Assembly: GCA_024138025.1 (NCBI GenBank)
Contig: JAMXBD010000209.1
Coordinates: forward strand, 682,001-746,000
Direction of reading: 5' to 3'
Source of the DNA: Combretum micranthum
Lineage: Eukaryota; Streptophyta; Magnoliopsida; Myrtales; Combretaceae
Length of the DNA: 64,000 nucleotides
The position numbers were made by a program, and so were the translations under genes. Positions 35,501 to 47,287 of the stretch are shown piece after piece. Each line of letters starts with the position of its first letter. The stretch's first letter is position 1. The notes under the pieces were generated by a model. It was not told the origin of the DNA, did no database searches, and was given only the letters and a program-made list of their open reading frames with translations.

Positions 35501-35945
35501 TAGGATCCTTTAATTGATTAATTTTATTGCAATATTTTTATAAAGATACAGGTACCCTTTTATGTAGTTTTACCTATGTAGTATCGTTTTGTATGATGCC
35601 ACGTGTCATGGAATATTTGAAATTTGAACGGAACTTCCAGAATTAAAATTGTACCCTTAACCCTATATCGATTTTATAAGTAATGGTTGAAATGACATAT
35701 CTTCTAATTTTTTTGCTATTGTAATTTTGTACCCAGGAACTGTGAAATTCGAGAACACCTTGAAGCCTTGTTGTCTGGGTGTAAGCAGTGAATATACATG
35801 TGGAAATGTGGACGAAGATGGAGTTAAGAAGTATACGGTGTGCGAGAACCCCTCAGCATCGTTCTTTTGGGACCTGAACCACCCCACGCAAGCAGGTTGG
35901 AATGAGGTGTTTGGGTATTTAGAATCCACTTTCCAACAGCTTTAG
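29568..35945 (+). CDS. GDSL esterase/lipase, complete five-exon gene
   Basis: Exons 29568-29631, 29756-29989, 32342-32619, 34561-34855 and 35737-35945 join in frame to 359 codons plus TAG; all introns are GT-AG. Residues 1-24 are a signal peptide (KTPKPILSSLLPLILLWIFS follows Met1). Block I is FVFGDSYADTGN with nucleophile Ser58; GRFSDGR follows; GINFATGG and LSGNDY (Asn179) supply oxyanion-hole residues; block V is DLNHPTQAGW with Asp336 and His339. The triad is intact and the length is normal for plant GDSL lipases. The GDSYADTGN form with PYGITYPG resembles the Arabidopsis At5g03610/At3g09930 type, which is inference. The enzyme should be secreted and hydrolyse an ester, but the substrate cannot be predicted. 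Introns 2 (2352 bases) and 3 (1941 bases) are large; intron 2 holds two MITEs. The ATG is chosen because it starts the signal peptide and follows the TATA box at a normal distance. Confidence 0.95.
30873..30895 (+). repeat. Poly-G tract in GDSL intron 2
   Basis: Fifteen G bases, one T, then seven G bases follow a T run. Such a tract is rare in this A+T-rich region and could form a G-quadruplex in DNA or pre-mRNA. The exact length is likely to be unreliable in sequencing. Confidence 0.6.
31465..31667 (-). mobile_element. Tourist-like MITE, copy f
   Basis: It is bounded by TAA on both sides (31462-31464 and 31668-31670), as expected for PIF/Harbinger-type insertion. The plus-strand left end is GGTTTGTTTATTTCATCATA. 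The right end, in reverse complement, is GGGTTCATTTGGATTGTCGG. The imperfect terminal inverted repeat is about 12 bases. Confidence 0.8.
31749..31924 (-). mobile_element. Tourist-like MITE, copy g
   Basis: Flanked by TTAA on both sides (31745-31748 and 31925-31928). The left end is GATCTATTTGTTTCATTATA, and the right end in reverse complement is GGGTCTATTTCAATTGTCAG. It is the partner of copy f in the tandem duplication. Confidence 0.78.
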
Positions 35946-36019
35946 GAACATGTATCATGATATCTCTTTCGTAATATCTTGTCGTTGCTTCAGTTGTCTA
36001 ATTGTGGGGGGCTTTAAAA

Positions 36020-36025
36020 AATAAA
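36020..36025 (+). terminator. Poly(A) signal of GDSL gene
   Basis: AATAAA lies 75 bases after the stop codon and is followed by T/G-rich sequence (TTGGGTTGTGTGTTTC and TTCTATTGTCTTGTACAATC), the usual arrangement at a plant 3' end. The cleavage site would be at about 36045-36120. Confidence 0.55.
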
Positions 36026-36129
36026 ATAAGCTCTTTCGAGCAATGTAAGTTGGGTTGTGTGTTTCAGATAATAAGTAAGTTCTTCTATTGTCTTGTACAA
36101 TCTCTGTTTGTAAATCATGTGAGTTAATA

Positions 36130-38032
36130 ATTTTCTTTTCAATTATTGAAGCTAATTCTTCTTCTTCCCTTTTATTTATTTATTTAATTATTCTTTTTAA
36201 CCATCTGATTTTGATATGTTTATTATAGTTGTGGTGACAATACATGTGACCAAACCAAAAGGTAGAGATAAAACATAAAGAAAAAGTAGAAAAAAACTTG
36301 ACGCAGACTTGCATGGGTGACGCAACGTATAATGGCAGAAATATCACAATTCCATTGATTCCGAAATAATGATCTTTAATAGCTTATTGATTTTAGGAAT
36401 ACCTAAGTTAACGATGTCAAACATAATGCCCATAGTTGGGGTCACCATATTTGAATGGGTTTGTGTTTGAAATGCCTTATCCTAGGACTTGACCCGCTTA
36501 TAAACTTGTATAAAAACTTAAACACATGACTCGATCCATTTATACCATGTCTCATGTTAACCAACTTATTAATTGATAAGAAAGATTTAGTGCTTTTTAT
36601 TAATGTCATAAGAAAAATACAGTATTATAATAAATAGTTGACTTGAAAAGTTAATGCATTAAAATATTATCCTTGATTGACATAGTTAACAAATAATATA
36701 TGACAATTACTCATATATAACTTAAGGGAATTATACTATGTGACTTAAAGCTATGTTAAATAAACACTACATTAGTGGATAATAATTGATGATGAAAAAA
36801 ATTGAACCTCTGTTTTTAACTAACAAATATATTATCTCAGCATTATAACCAACAAACACAACATGCTTAAACCCACAATATAAGAAATGTAATATATTAA
36901 AAGACTAAATCATATTAAAATACAACATGTTAAGCATTGTTTATATTTTTTTTATATATATTATATGTTATGTATATGTATTATATATAATATTTACAAT
37001 ATATATGTCATTTATATTATATATTAATATAAATTTGTATAATATGTTATATATAATTTATATATTATATTCTGAATATACACATGTAATATAATCAATT
37101 TATGTAACAATTGGATTATAATATATATTATATGTTTCTAATTTGTAGATTTTATATATGTAAGAATACGTTATATACATAATAATATATATTATAAATA
37201 TCTATTATATTTGTTATGTGAAATACATATTTATATATATAAAGATTATGATATATATATCTATATGATATATGTTACACATTATTATTTTTAGTTTATA
37301 TGTAATATTTAAGATAATTATTACAAACTATAAATGTTACATATAAAAGGGATAATATCAAAAATAGTTCTTAAACTTTAATAAAATATGCAATTAGTTA
37401 CTCGAACTTTGAGATTGATCAATTTAATATAAAAAAAAACTGCTTAATCTAGTATTTGAAAGAACTTGATGGAGGTATTATTGGCATGCATAAAAATATC
37501 TTTTAGGTATTAAATTGATCAATTTTAAAGTTCAACTACTTAATTGCATAATTTATCAAAATGCAGTAACTACTCGTGACATAAACCTTATATAAAATAT
37601 ATAGTTTAATCATATAGATATACAAATCTATATATCAATATATATTTATGTATTATGTTATATATGATGTATAATTTCATGTAACAAATGAATTATAACA
37701 TATATATATATATATATATATAACATATAAATTATGTATTTATAATTTATAGATCTTATATGTGTGTAGATAAGTATATATCTACACATGTACATTATAA
37801 ATATTTATTATATATATGTTATGTCACACATACAATATGTTATATATATATATATATATATATATTATAAGCGACATATGTTACATGTAATTCATATTTT
37901 ATGTACACTCTATAAGTTACATATTATTATATATGTATATTATGTACAACCTACCCATTTTATAAATATTTCGTATGTAATTTCTATTGTAATACATATA
38001 TTTATATACTGTGTTATATGCGTAATCTTTAC

Positions 38033-38079
<47 letters not shown>

Positions 38080-38640
38080 TATGTATTTATAATCTACAAA
38101 TTTAATTATGTATGTTATATCAATACATAAAATTGTTATAAATATTTGATTTACATACTATATGATATATACATATATGTTGTGTATACATATATTGTAT
38201 ATATAGCAAATAAATTAATCGTATATTGATATATAAATTATGTATATTTTATCTATTAGATAAGATCTATATTTTTATATATATATATATATTATATGTA
38301 TGTTCTTTGTATAATTTATAATATACTATACCTATATATATATATATATTTCATATATGGAAAGCTTTGTCATTTTATAATTTAGTTAGGGATGATAATA
38401 TTATATTTTAATGAAATAAAAATACAAAACATTAATAATATATTTTAACGAGTTCATGGGTTTGTAAATGGCTTAGGTCCTAAACCTAAACCTGAACACA
38501 TTTAACTTCGTGTCAGTTCCGAGTTTGACCTATTTATTAATTGTATTGACTTTCACTTACCAAAACCCCTTTGTAATTGTGTCTATCATATTTGGGTTTA
38601 CGGGTCGTGTCCCAAATTGTTAGTGCTAGTCAAAAGTTGT
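36130..38640. repeat. A+T-rich repeat block, possible non-autonomous element
   Basis: The core (36940-38350) is almost pure A+T, with many ATATAT runs and a (CA)n-(TA)n microsatellite at 38035-38080. Phrases like TGTAACAAWTGAATTATAAYATAT then ATAATTTATAGAT and TTATAAATATTTATTATATA return about every 450-600 bases (near 37100, 37680 and 38060), so it seems to be a decayed tandem array. On both sides lie zones with GGGTTTGTGTTT, GACCCG and GGGTTTACGGGTCG (about 36430-36560 and 38450-38620), as at the ends of some plant hAT or Mutator derivatives. No matching termini or target duplication could be fixed. Confidence 0.4.
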
Positions 38641-39155
38641 AATATGATATAATTTAGAGATTTGGGAAAACAAGAGTAATGATGGCTCTGAAAAAATTTA
38701 TTGAAAATGATAACTAAAATATTATGCACCCTAAGGCTATAATTATAGGCCAGTTTGAAAGCTACAAAAAACAGAACCGAAATTGCCAAAACAAAAAAAG
38801 GTCTTAAAATAAAGTACAAATGAGTACAAGTAAAACACCACAAACGGCATGCAAAATTGATAAGTCTATAAAAAGTTATAAGTAGAACAAAACTTTTAAA
38901 AAATACTAAAAATACTTGTTTAAGGCTCTCAATGAAGGAATTTGCTTAAAAACTGGCCTAACTCATGGCTAAAGATGGTGACTTTTTCGAGTTAGCTTCT
39001 TTCTTTCGAGATAGAGTTTATAAATCACCCAATAATAACATATTAGTTTTTGTCCCACTTCTCTAGGTACTTGTTCGCCACTATCTCAACCTTATTAATA
39101 GGGCATCCCTATTTTAAGTATATAATAACCATAGGCTAGTTTGAAACAGTTCTGC
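38641..39155. other. Noncoding sequence left of Copia-1
   Basis: No gene is supported. An 81-codon minus-strand frame (38598-38843) is rich in aromatic residues and has no motif. The stretch ends in the TAGTG copy that marks the Copia-1 target. Confidence 0.3.
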
Positions 39156-39160
39156 TAGTG

Positions 39161-39388
39161 TGTTACAAAATGAAAATAAGGAAGGAAGAGACCATAGAGA
39201 ATAAATAACTCAACTAGTCGTTTGTGTTACCAAAAACAGAAAGTAGCAAGTCTTGAAATCTTGTAATTTAGGAAAATAAGCAACGGTAAAATTTATAGAG
39301 CTGGGCTATAAATAGTGATGCACAACCTTATAAACAATATATAGAAATTGAATAAAATCTTTTTTTTCCTCATTCTCAAATTATAAGA
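39161..39388 (+). repeat. Copia-1 5' LTR
   Basis: It begins TGTTACAAAATGAAAATAAG and ends CTCAAATTATAAGA. It contains a TATAAATAG box near 39310, which would be the element's promoter, and AATAAA near 39351. It differs from the 3' LTR at many scattered positions, so the insertion is not recent. Confidence 0.88.
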
Positions 39389-39989
39389 TGGTATCAAAGT
39401 AGTTTTATTAAGGCCTCATAAATGAAATTCAAAGTATCAACAAGATTGTTGAAGAAGTAAGTCGTGACACCACCAATGGAATAAGGCATGGGGGGCTACC
39501 AATCGCATAGCAAGGCAAATCTTACACTGCGACTTACCTCTACGTTACTTAATGGAAAAAATTTTCTATCATAGGCTAAAGCCGCTACTTTTTCCCATAG
39601 CGAAAAAGGTAAACTTGGCTACATCAATGGTAAACTAAAAAAACCTAATGAGAAGAATAAAAAACTAAAAGAATGTCAAACTAATGACCATCTTGTAGTG
39701 TCATGGTTATTAAAGTCCATGCAGCCCCAAAGAGTCGAACTTTTCATTTTTTCAAATTCATCTCAAGAAATTTGTAATTCTGTTAACGGGATGTTTGGCC
39801 AACAAAGAACCTTTGGCACATATCTTCTAATTAAAAAAATGAAATTGCACAAATAAAGTAAGGAACCAAACCACCATAGAATACCACGATACTTGGAAAA
39901 CAAAATGGGATGAATTAACCATTTATGTATAACCTGAAAACCATTCAAGAACGAATTGAGCAAGATAAAATATACCGTTCCTTGTTGGA

Positions 39990-40260
39990 CCTAACGCCAT
40001 CTTTGACGCTATCAGATTACAAATCGTCTTGTCTACTGAGCTTCCCTCTTTCTCGAGTATTATTGCCATGGTACAGCAAGAGGAAACAAGGAGGAGCAAC
40101 ATGAACCTCTCTCTGCCATGCGACTATAAGCCTGAAAACCAACTAAACGTTTGCCATCAAAGAAAGTAGCACTAATCCTAGCCTAGACAAGGGGGAAGCA
40201 TGGGAAGCTAACAACATCGATTGGTGCAACAATTGTAAGAATGTTAGCCACATGAGGGAT
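39990..40260 (+). pseudogene. Copia-1 gag fragment
   Basis: NAIFDAIRLQIV followed by ELPSFSSIIAMVQQEETRR is the conserved Copia gag C-terminal part (normally ending in a QEE-R stretch). A broken zinc knuckle, WCNNCKNVSHM, comes next at about 40217-40250; its fourth ligand is lost. Stops interrupt the frame between these parts. Confidence 0.72.
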
Positions 40261-40544
40261 CGAAGTTGGTTCGTTTACCCGTACCTATGCCCATTAGGAA
40301 GAAAGGAGACAAGGGTGGTATAGACAAAAGAGGCAAAAGAGCGAATTATCGAAAGAGCAAGAAAGAAGAGGCTTAGTTGATGCGTCGGATCTAAACCCAA
40401 ATAGAAGGGTCGAATCAAGAAACCAAATGGGGCATGGGCAGCTAAGGCAGCTTGGTTAGCTAATTCATCAATTAAATTCCATGTCAAATAACAATCAAAA
40501 TTTGGGTAGTGAGCAGTCGGGAAATTATACTAATATAGCATCTA

Positions 40545-40765
40545 ACCTTGTTTCAAATAGCTGGATAATTGACTTTGGTTCTACCTATCATACAATAGGA
40601 AATTATAAAAAACTTGGAACAAATTAATAATATACAACATGTTACCATTGCAAATGGGATCAAGGTACCAATACGTAATAGTGGAACTACTAGCCTTCTT
40701 TTAAAAAATATTTCAAATGTCTTATATCTACCAACTTTTACTTCAAACATGTTATATGTCAGTAA
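40545..40765 (+). pseudogene. Copia-1 protease fragment
   Basis: SNSWIIDFGSTYHT matches the Copia protease active-site box, usually W-IDSGAT-H, with S-to-F and A-to-S changes that would abolish activity. It is followed by VTIANGIKVPI and NISNVLYLPTFTSNMLYVSK, the usual C-terminal part of the protease region. The frame then runs into inserted noncoding DNA. Confidence 0.78.
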
Positions 40766-42650
40766 AGCTGATGTGGATTTTCCAATCGTAATCAATCAAA
40801 TTAAATTAAAACCCTATTCTTACTTTGCAACTAATCCTAGGTAAGCATACCTATCGATCATAGTACCGGTATAAGCACAGGGGGCGTTCCATCAGGACCT
40901 ATAACTACTACTATGTACCCTATATCTACTATTTAGCTTATTTAATTCAAGTGATCTTAATATATTTAAGCAACTAATTAATTAATAAATCCTAACAAAA
41001 GTGAGTGTCAGTGCTTCTAATGATTTTCAAATCACATAACTATCCCTAATCTTGATTCACCACTAACCCTTTTTCTAATTCGTTATAAAACATTCATTAA
41101 TGGTTTTTTAGGTTCTTGAACTGTAGGGATCCCTAATTCATCAATCTTTAATTCAAGATAATTGAATTCTAACCCTATATGTCTAATGAAAGTGTCTTTC
41201 GTCATTAGATATATATAAAATTACATTAGAGTCTAAGATTCCTTAAAAAAGTTCAATCTTTATATAGGAAGTTCATGCATTCTATGTTTAGAGTTACATT
41301 CAAACTTCACTATTCATGTCAGATCTATCTCATCAATTAATCCATCGATTAAATCAACAAGAATCAAACAATGACCTAATATTATGCACATATTAAATCA
41401 AGAGCAATCAAAGCACATGATTGGATTCAAGAAAAACATAAACTTCCATTAACAAAGCAATCCAATCTCTACATTAGGGTTTAGGGTTTTTCAAGATCTA
41501 GGGTAAAAAGATCTATTTTTCCATAGAATAAGAAATACAATGATAGAATGAGGAAAAATAATGAAGAGTTATGCGTTAGGGTTAATCGGGGAAGAAGAGA
41601 ATTGTGAGTAGAGTTGAAAAATAACCAAGTCTTCTGTCAGGTTGAAGCCGGTTGCTGATACCAGAGGAAGAAATGGGTCGGTTACTAATACCGAATGGGC
41701 TTAATTAATAAAGGGCCTCCATGCAGAGTCCATATTTACATACTATAAGTCCAGTTAGTTATTTTATGCAGAGTCCATACTATTAGTCCAGTTAGTCATT
41801 TTATAAAAATTCTAGAATATGCTTTGTAACCAGCTTTGCTGAGTTGGCAGATCCTCTCATATCTTTTAGGAGCAATTTGTTATTGTAACTAACTAGCTAT
41901 TACATTATATATTATCCTCAGTGTAATACAAAAGATATGCTGAAAAATCAAATACAATATCTTGCTTCAATTGTTTGTGTTCGGACAATTGGTTTGCCCT
42001 GGGTTCCATATGAGCTGAATTCAGCTTGTTGATTGTATTCGATCAGAATCCAATGGAAAATTGATCCTAAATAGCTTCCGTGTAGCAAGTTATTATTACA
42101 ATCCTTAAACATGAAGTCTTGTGATCTCTAATAAGCCATCGCGTCTCTCCACTCTTAAATACCTATTTTTATCTCTGAGGTTTGTAGAAAGAAAGAAGGA
42201 TTATGATGTCATAATGAAAAAGACGAGTTAATGTCACTATTTATAGGAAAAGGCAAATTTAGTCTTATACGGGCATCCTATACGACCTATGTTTGAGCCC
42301 ATGTACAATGAAAACTAGTGAAAATGTCAAAATTTGAGGCTACATGACCATGAACACAGTTTATGTAGATAGGTCATGTACTTTCAAAATGCTTGCTTGT
42401 CTTTTTTTGTTTCCTACACCAGTATTCTACACAGCTTGTGTGCAAAGCCATGAATGTTGTAAATATTTCAAATTCCTATTTCTTCATTAAAATCTCCATT
42501 AACTCATCCAAAAGTCTTTATTAAGCTAAAAATATTTCTTTATCCCTAAAATTAATATTTTAACCACATGAGTATCCTTTTCTTTAATAATTCATATAAA
42601 ATCTATATAATATACTATCAAAACAATGTGAATAATAATGATCTTTAGAC
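40766..42650. mobile_element. Noncoding LTR-like insertion in Copia-1 (protease/integrase)
   Basis: Copia coding sequence stops after ...MLYVSK at about 40765 and resumes with LSKITKELNCNVIFSPP at about 42651, so about 1.9 kb is inserted. The insert has no coding frame. It has a short tandem duplication of GCAGAGTCCATA...AGTCCAGTTAGT (about 41722-41800). It also has a zone with ACATGACCATG phrases (about 42340-42400) that resembles the motif cluster in the other insert at 46050. It looks like one or two solo LTRs, but exact ends and target duplication could not be set. Confidence 0.5.
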
Positions 42651-43700
42651 ACTTATCAAAAATCACAAAAGAATTAAATTGCAATGTTATTTTCTCACCC
42701 CCAAAGTGTGACATTTTAGGATAGAGCAACATGAAGAATGGTGAAGAAAAATTAGAAAATGGGCTATATTTCTTGGACTTTTCAAAAGAAGCTCTTTGTG
42801 TTAATAAAGAATTAGTTGAAATGGACAAGTTGTGGCAGTGGAGAGTTGGGCATCCCTTTGATAAAGTTATGAATAAATTATTTTCTCTATCTAATTTAGG
42901 CTTGTTTGGATAGTCGTTTTGGTGTTGTTTAAGCATCATTTTCAAACTGAACAGATATTGAACCGATACAAATATAATATCAATTAAAAACTAACAGTTT
43001 TACTCATAAATTAACCAAACCAAACCAATATTGATCTAATACATATTCAATATAGATAAAAATCCAACAATCCAAATAGACCCTTAAATTCATGTCATTG
43101 TGATTTGTGTTAGTTTTCTAAACAAACCAGACTACCTTTTTCGTTATAAGATAGTAAAACTGCTAGAATTTTTTAACTTGTTCATTCTGATGTTTGGGGA
43201 CCAGCCCTTGTTGATTCCTATAATGGCTTTAAATATTTTGTTACTTTTATTGATGACTATTCCCATACTAGGGTGTATTTACTTAAATCTTAAATTGAGG
43301 TCTTCCCTATTTTTCAAGAATTCATGAACTTTATCGAAAACCAATATAATACTAGAATTAAATTTTTAGATCCGATAATGCTACTGAATGTATTAATAAA
43401 AATTTCTTAGATTTCTTAAAACAAAAGGGTTTTCTACACCAAACTACCTGTATAAATACCCCTGAACAAAATGGAGTATCTAAAAGGAAAAATTGTCACC
43501 TTTTAGAAGTCACAAGATCATTACTTTTTCAATCAAAAGTTCCATTCTTTTTTTTTTTTTGTCTAATGCAATGCTTATTATCGTCTATCTTATTAATAGA
43601 CTTCCTAGCATTGTTTTAAAAAATAAAAGTCCATTAGAAATTTTAAATAAAAGAGATGAACTTAGATCATCTACGTATCTCTGGGTGCACTCTCTTTATT
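42651..43700 (+). pseudogene. Copia-1 integrase region
   Basis: After LNCNVIFSPP comes NGLYFLDFS and LWQWRVGHPF, the GAG-pre-integrase box. After the [24 protein letters not shown] and [14 protein letters not shown] carry the first part of the catalytic core. Then SDNATECINKNFL, TPEQNGVSKRK and VTRSLL follow the second Asp and the Glu helix. The frame shifts at least three times. Confidence 0.82.
42899..43083 (-). mobile_element. Tourist-like MITE, copy h (inside Copia-1)
   Basis: A clean insertion with TTA on both sides (42896-42898 and 43084-43086). The left end is GGCTTGTTTGGATAGTC, and the right end in reverse complement is GGGTCTATTTGGATTGTTGG. It splits Copia coding sequence between ...LFSLSNL and NSCHCDLC. 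This shows that the family is younger than Copia-1 at this site, and it gives the best view of both ends. Confidence 0.85.
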
Positions 43701-43789
43701 CACATTAAAAGACATGATAAACTAGATAGAATTCTGTAAACGCTATGTTCATAGGTTATTCCTCACAAAGAAAAAAAAAAGATATAAAT

Positions 43790-44590
43790 TCTATTATCCT
43801 TTGAATCATAAACTTTATATCTCAAGAGATGTAACCTTTTTTGAAAATGAACCCTTTTATAAAAATGAAAGTGATTATGATAAACTTGATTTCACTAAGC
43901 AACTTAAGGTTGTAGTTTCTCTTCCAAAACTAGCCATTTTTGAAGGTATAAATACTCAAGTTCAAGAAAATATCAAAAATTCAAAGGAAGAAGAGTCAAA
44001 CTTAAGGGGAGATAATCAAACAGAAACCAGCCTAATATGATCAACTTGTTCAACTCATCCTCCCTTTAGGTTATGAGATTTTGCCACTTACAATATAACT
44101 TATCCAATTCGGAATTATGTTTCTTATAATAATGTTTCCTCATAACATAAGGCCTTCTTAACCTCTATTTCCGAACAAAATGAACCTATCACATTCCAAG
44201 AAGCAAAGAATAACCTTATTTGGAACAATGCTATGAAGAGCTTCAAGCCTTTGAGGGAAACAATACATGGACCATTGTTACTTTACCCAATGGAAAGAAA
44301 CCAATAGGATGCAAATGGGTTTATAAAATTAAGTAAAAAAGTGATGATACCATAGAGAGATACAAGGCCAGACTTGTTGCAAAGGGATTTACCTAAACAT
44401 ATGGTATTGACTACCAAGAGACCTTTGCACCGGTTGCAGAAATGAATGTTGTTAGAGTTCTTTTATTTGTTGCTGTTAACTTAGGTTAGAGTTTTTTTTA
44501 GTTGGATGTTAAGAACACCTTCTTTCAAGGAAATTTAGAGGAAGAAGTCTACATGAATCTACCTCCTGGCCACAAACACAGCAAGGACCC
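43790..44590 (+). pseudogene. Copia-1 linker and RT N-terminal part
   Basis: KLYISRDVTFFENEPFY is the conserved Copia segment after integrase. From about 44195, TFQEAKNN starts the RT domain. NTWTIVTLPNGKKPIGCKWV, KARLVAKGFT, GIDYQETFAPVAEMNVVR, LDVKNTFFQGNLEEEVYMNL and PPGHKHSKDP follow, with single stop codons between. This is the classic RVT_2 order. Confidence 0.85.
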
Positions 44591-44599
44591 GACATGTAC

Positions 44600-47190
44600 T
44601 ATATTAAAATATGACATGTCATGTCCCCCAACCATGTATAATACATGGATATATTATACGTAAGGTTGTCTAATAAGAAAATGTTTATGTGAATTGCCTA
44701 TTTAACCTATTAGATACACATCTTTAACAAAAACTACTCATAAAAGAGTAGATACTCTAATACATTAACATATAAATACTAATATCATGGTATCTTAAAG
44801 TTTGCAAATATATATTACAAACTTAAGCTTATAAGTTAGCTAAGTCTATACTATTAAAATTTTTAGGAAAAAAAAAAAAAAACAAGCTTGGTCTTATCTT
44901 TCTTTCCAAGAAAAACAACAAGGTCGGTCCAGGGATCTTAATCGTTGCACTCATCGAAAAAGTCTTCAAAGTCTGTCCCGTAGCCTAAGGAATCATAGAA
45001 TTCATAATTTTCAATACCTGAAATAGTAAAAGTGAGCCAAAAACCCAGTACACAGTAATACAAACAAATACGATGTGACATACACTCCTGAACTAATGCA
45101 AAGAAAATCATAAACTACCTCTCTTTAATTAAGTCAACAATATACCAATGGAGTACTCAAACTCCGAATTCAATCATGAGGAATCTGGGGGTCCTAAGTA
45201 ACCGCAGTTGCTCAGGGGGTTGATATAAGCAGCTCGAATACTTATATCCTCATAAAAAAAGTAATTTCATTTAGGGTTTACAGCCATTATCAACTTTACT
45301 TAACTTAATCAATAATATCATCTAGCTCAATTGTCCCCAAAAACATGAACTAAATCATATTATATCTTTTCAAGAGTAAGCAAATGTTATAATGAAGCGA
45401 TACTCCCCATCAATTACTCGCCAAGCCACTGAGAAAGATCATTGCATTATGACCAGTGGCTTAAGTGCCTAAATTATCATGTTAACCTCGTTAACAGGGT
45501 TGTCGCTCTTCGGACCAGATTTAACAGCGAAAAGCACAACTAATTCAAATAATTTTTAATTCTTCTTTGATTAGAGTTGGTTTAGAAATATATATAGATA
45601 TATTATAAAAATCAACAATCACATTACTGTATATCTTGGTAACTAGGTTTATCAGGTAAATGACCGATATTCAAACTTAGTTGAGGATGGAAATCTTTCA
45701 AATAAACTATTTCATATAAATCATCGTCAATTCAAAATTATACATTAATTCATATTCACATATACAATATATATATATATATATATAACATTAACTATCA
45801 TTTATCTATTTCATTTTATCCCTAAAAGATTCATATAAGACTTAATTATACACAATTAACTAGTAAAATAAGTTTTTAACTTAGTTTGGAAAACATAACA
45901 GCCGGAAAGAATTAAAATTTTGGTCTTGATATTTTTGGAATTTGAAAAAACTTAAAACATTAAAGTTGTAGATCTCTTTTTAAGCTTTTTAACGCAATTT
46001 GAATCATCTCAATCCGAGGTTGGATGAAAAAATTATGATCAAATTACAATCAAATTATGAAACAGGGGAGGCTACACGACCAGGCTACATGGCCATGTTT
46101 GAGGTTGTGTTAGATGAAATTTTTCATCAAAATCGAAAAAATTTATACACGGGCTGCTACACGGTCCATGTACAAGGCTGTGTTAAAGTGAAAAAATGCT
46201 CAATAACTTAAAAGTTTATACACGAGCACATACACGGCCCGTGTTGATGCCCGTGTTGCCACTATTTCCACTGTCATGAAATTCTTTCATTTCCTTTACA
46301 TCATTTTATCAATTTTTACACATCCAACATCAAACAAAACATCACAAAAGCAACATACAATAGATAAACATAACTTCTAACACTTCAAATCCCATTTCTC
46401 ATCATCAAAACACATCCAATACTTCATCAAACCCCACAACTACTATTCATCACCTTTCTTAACAACCCACTTGTATCAATCATTAACCCAACAACTCCTA
46501 CACACTCCAAAACTTATCCAACTCTATTAATTAACATGAATCATGACAATAATATTCAAACCATTATGAAACTACTAAAGTAAGAAATCATTCTTACATG
46601 GAAAAATAAATGAATAACTAACTATAAGAGCATACAAAACTTACCTTAACTTGTAGATGGTGAATGGGAAAGAACTCTTGGTGATTTGAGCAAGAAAAAT
46701 TTTGATCACTAAGTTGGAAAAATGGAGCTTGTGTAACCGATGGATTTAGGGTCTGTTTTCAGATGTATGTTTTTGGCTTGAAAATTTGATAAAAAGAACT
46801 TTGCATATTATTTGTTGACTTTTAAGGCAGATTTGGAAAAGTAAAAAGAGAGGGCTTGGGCTTTGTTTTTGGCTTGCTTTAAACTTGGTCTTGTGCCAAA
46901 ATTTCTGCTATGTTTGCGATTGGTTTTGGCTAAGGTTTGTTCTTTGAAACTCACTTAACATGCATTGGAACAACATTAAATACTATCAAACATGCTAACA
47001 TACTATATTTATTTTTATCACATATAACTTATTGACCATATTTATATATAATAAAAAAATTTTAACAATATCAAACACACAAATCACTTTCACACATAAA
47101 TCATAGAATACACTACTAATACTAAAGCACATTGACTCATTAAATTCAATTCTGTAAAACACTTAACAAAATACATGATTTGATTAAATC

Positions 47191-47236
<46 letters not shown>

Positions 47237-47285
47237 AATCAAATTTAGTTATGCATAAAAGTTAAGCTATTTCAAACACGAACTT
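44600..47285. mobile_element. Noncoding LTR-like insertion in Copia-1 RT
   Basis: Copia RT is interrupted after PPGHKHSKDP and resumes at about 47288 with LVCILNKSIYGLKQ. The ~2.7-kb insert has no pol frame. It starts near a TGTCATGTCCCCC, like a Gypsy LTR 5' end, and closes near CTTGACA. The zone 46060-46255 repeats CACGGC/CACGAC/CATGGCC phrases, which are common in long LTRs of Tekay/Del chromoviruses. A solo LTR is the simplest reading, but the target duplication is not resolved. A (CA)18-(TA)n microsatellite is at 47192-47236. Confidence 0.5.
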
Positions 47286-47287
47286 GA

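Noticed and set aside
37788..38036. Tyr/Ile-rich 82-codon frame
   Set aside because: It is the translation of ATATAT repeats, not a protein.
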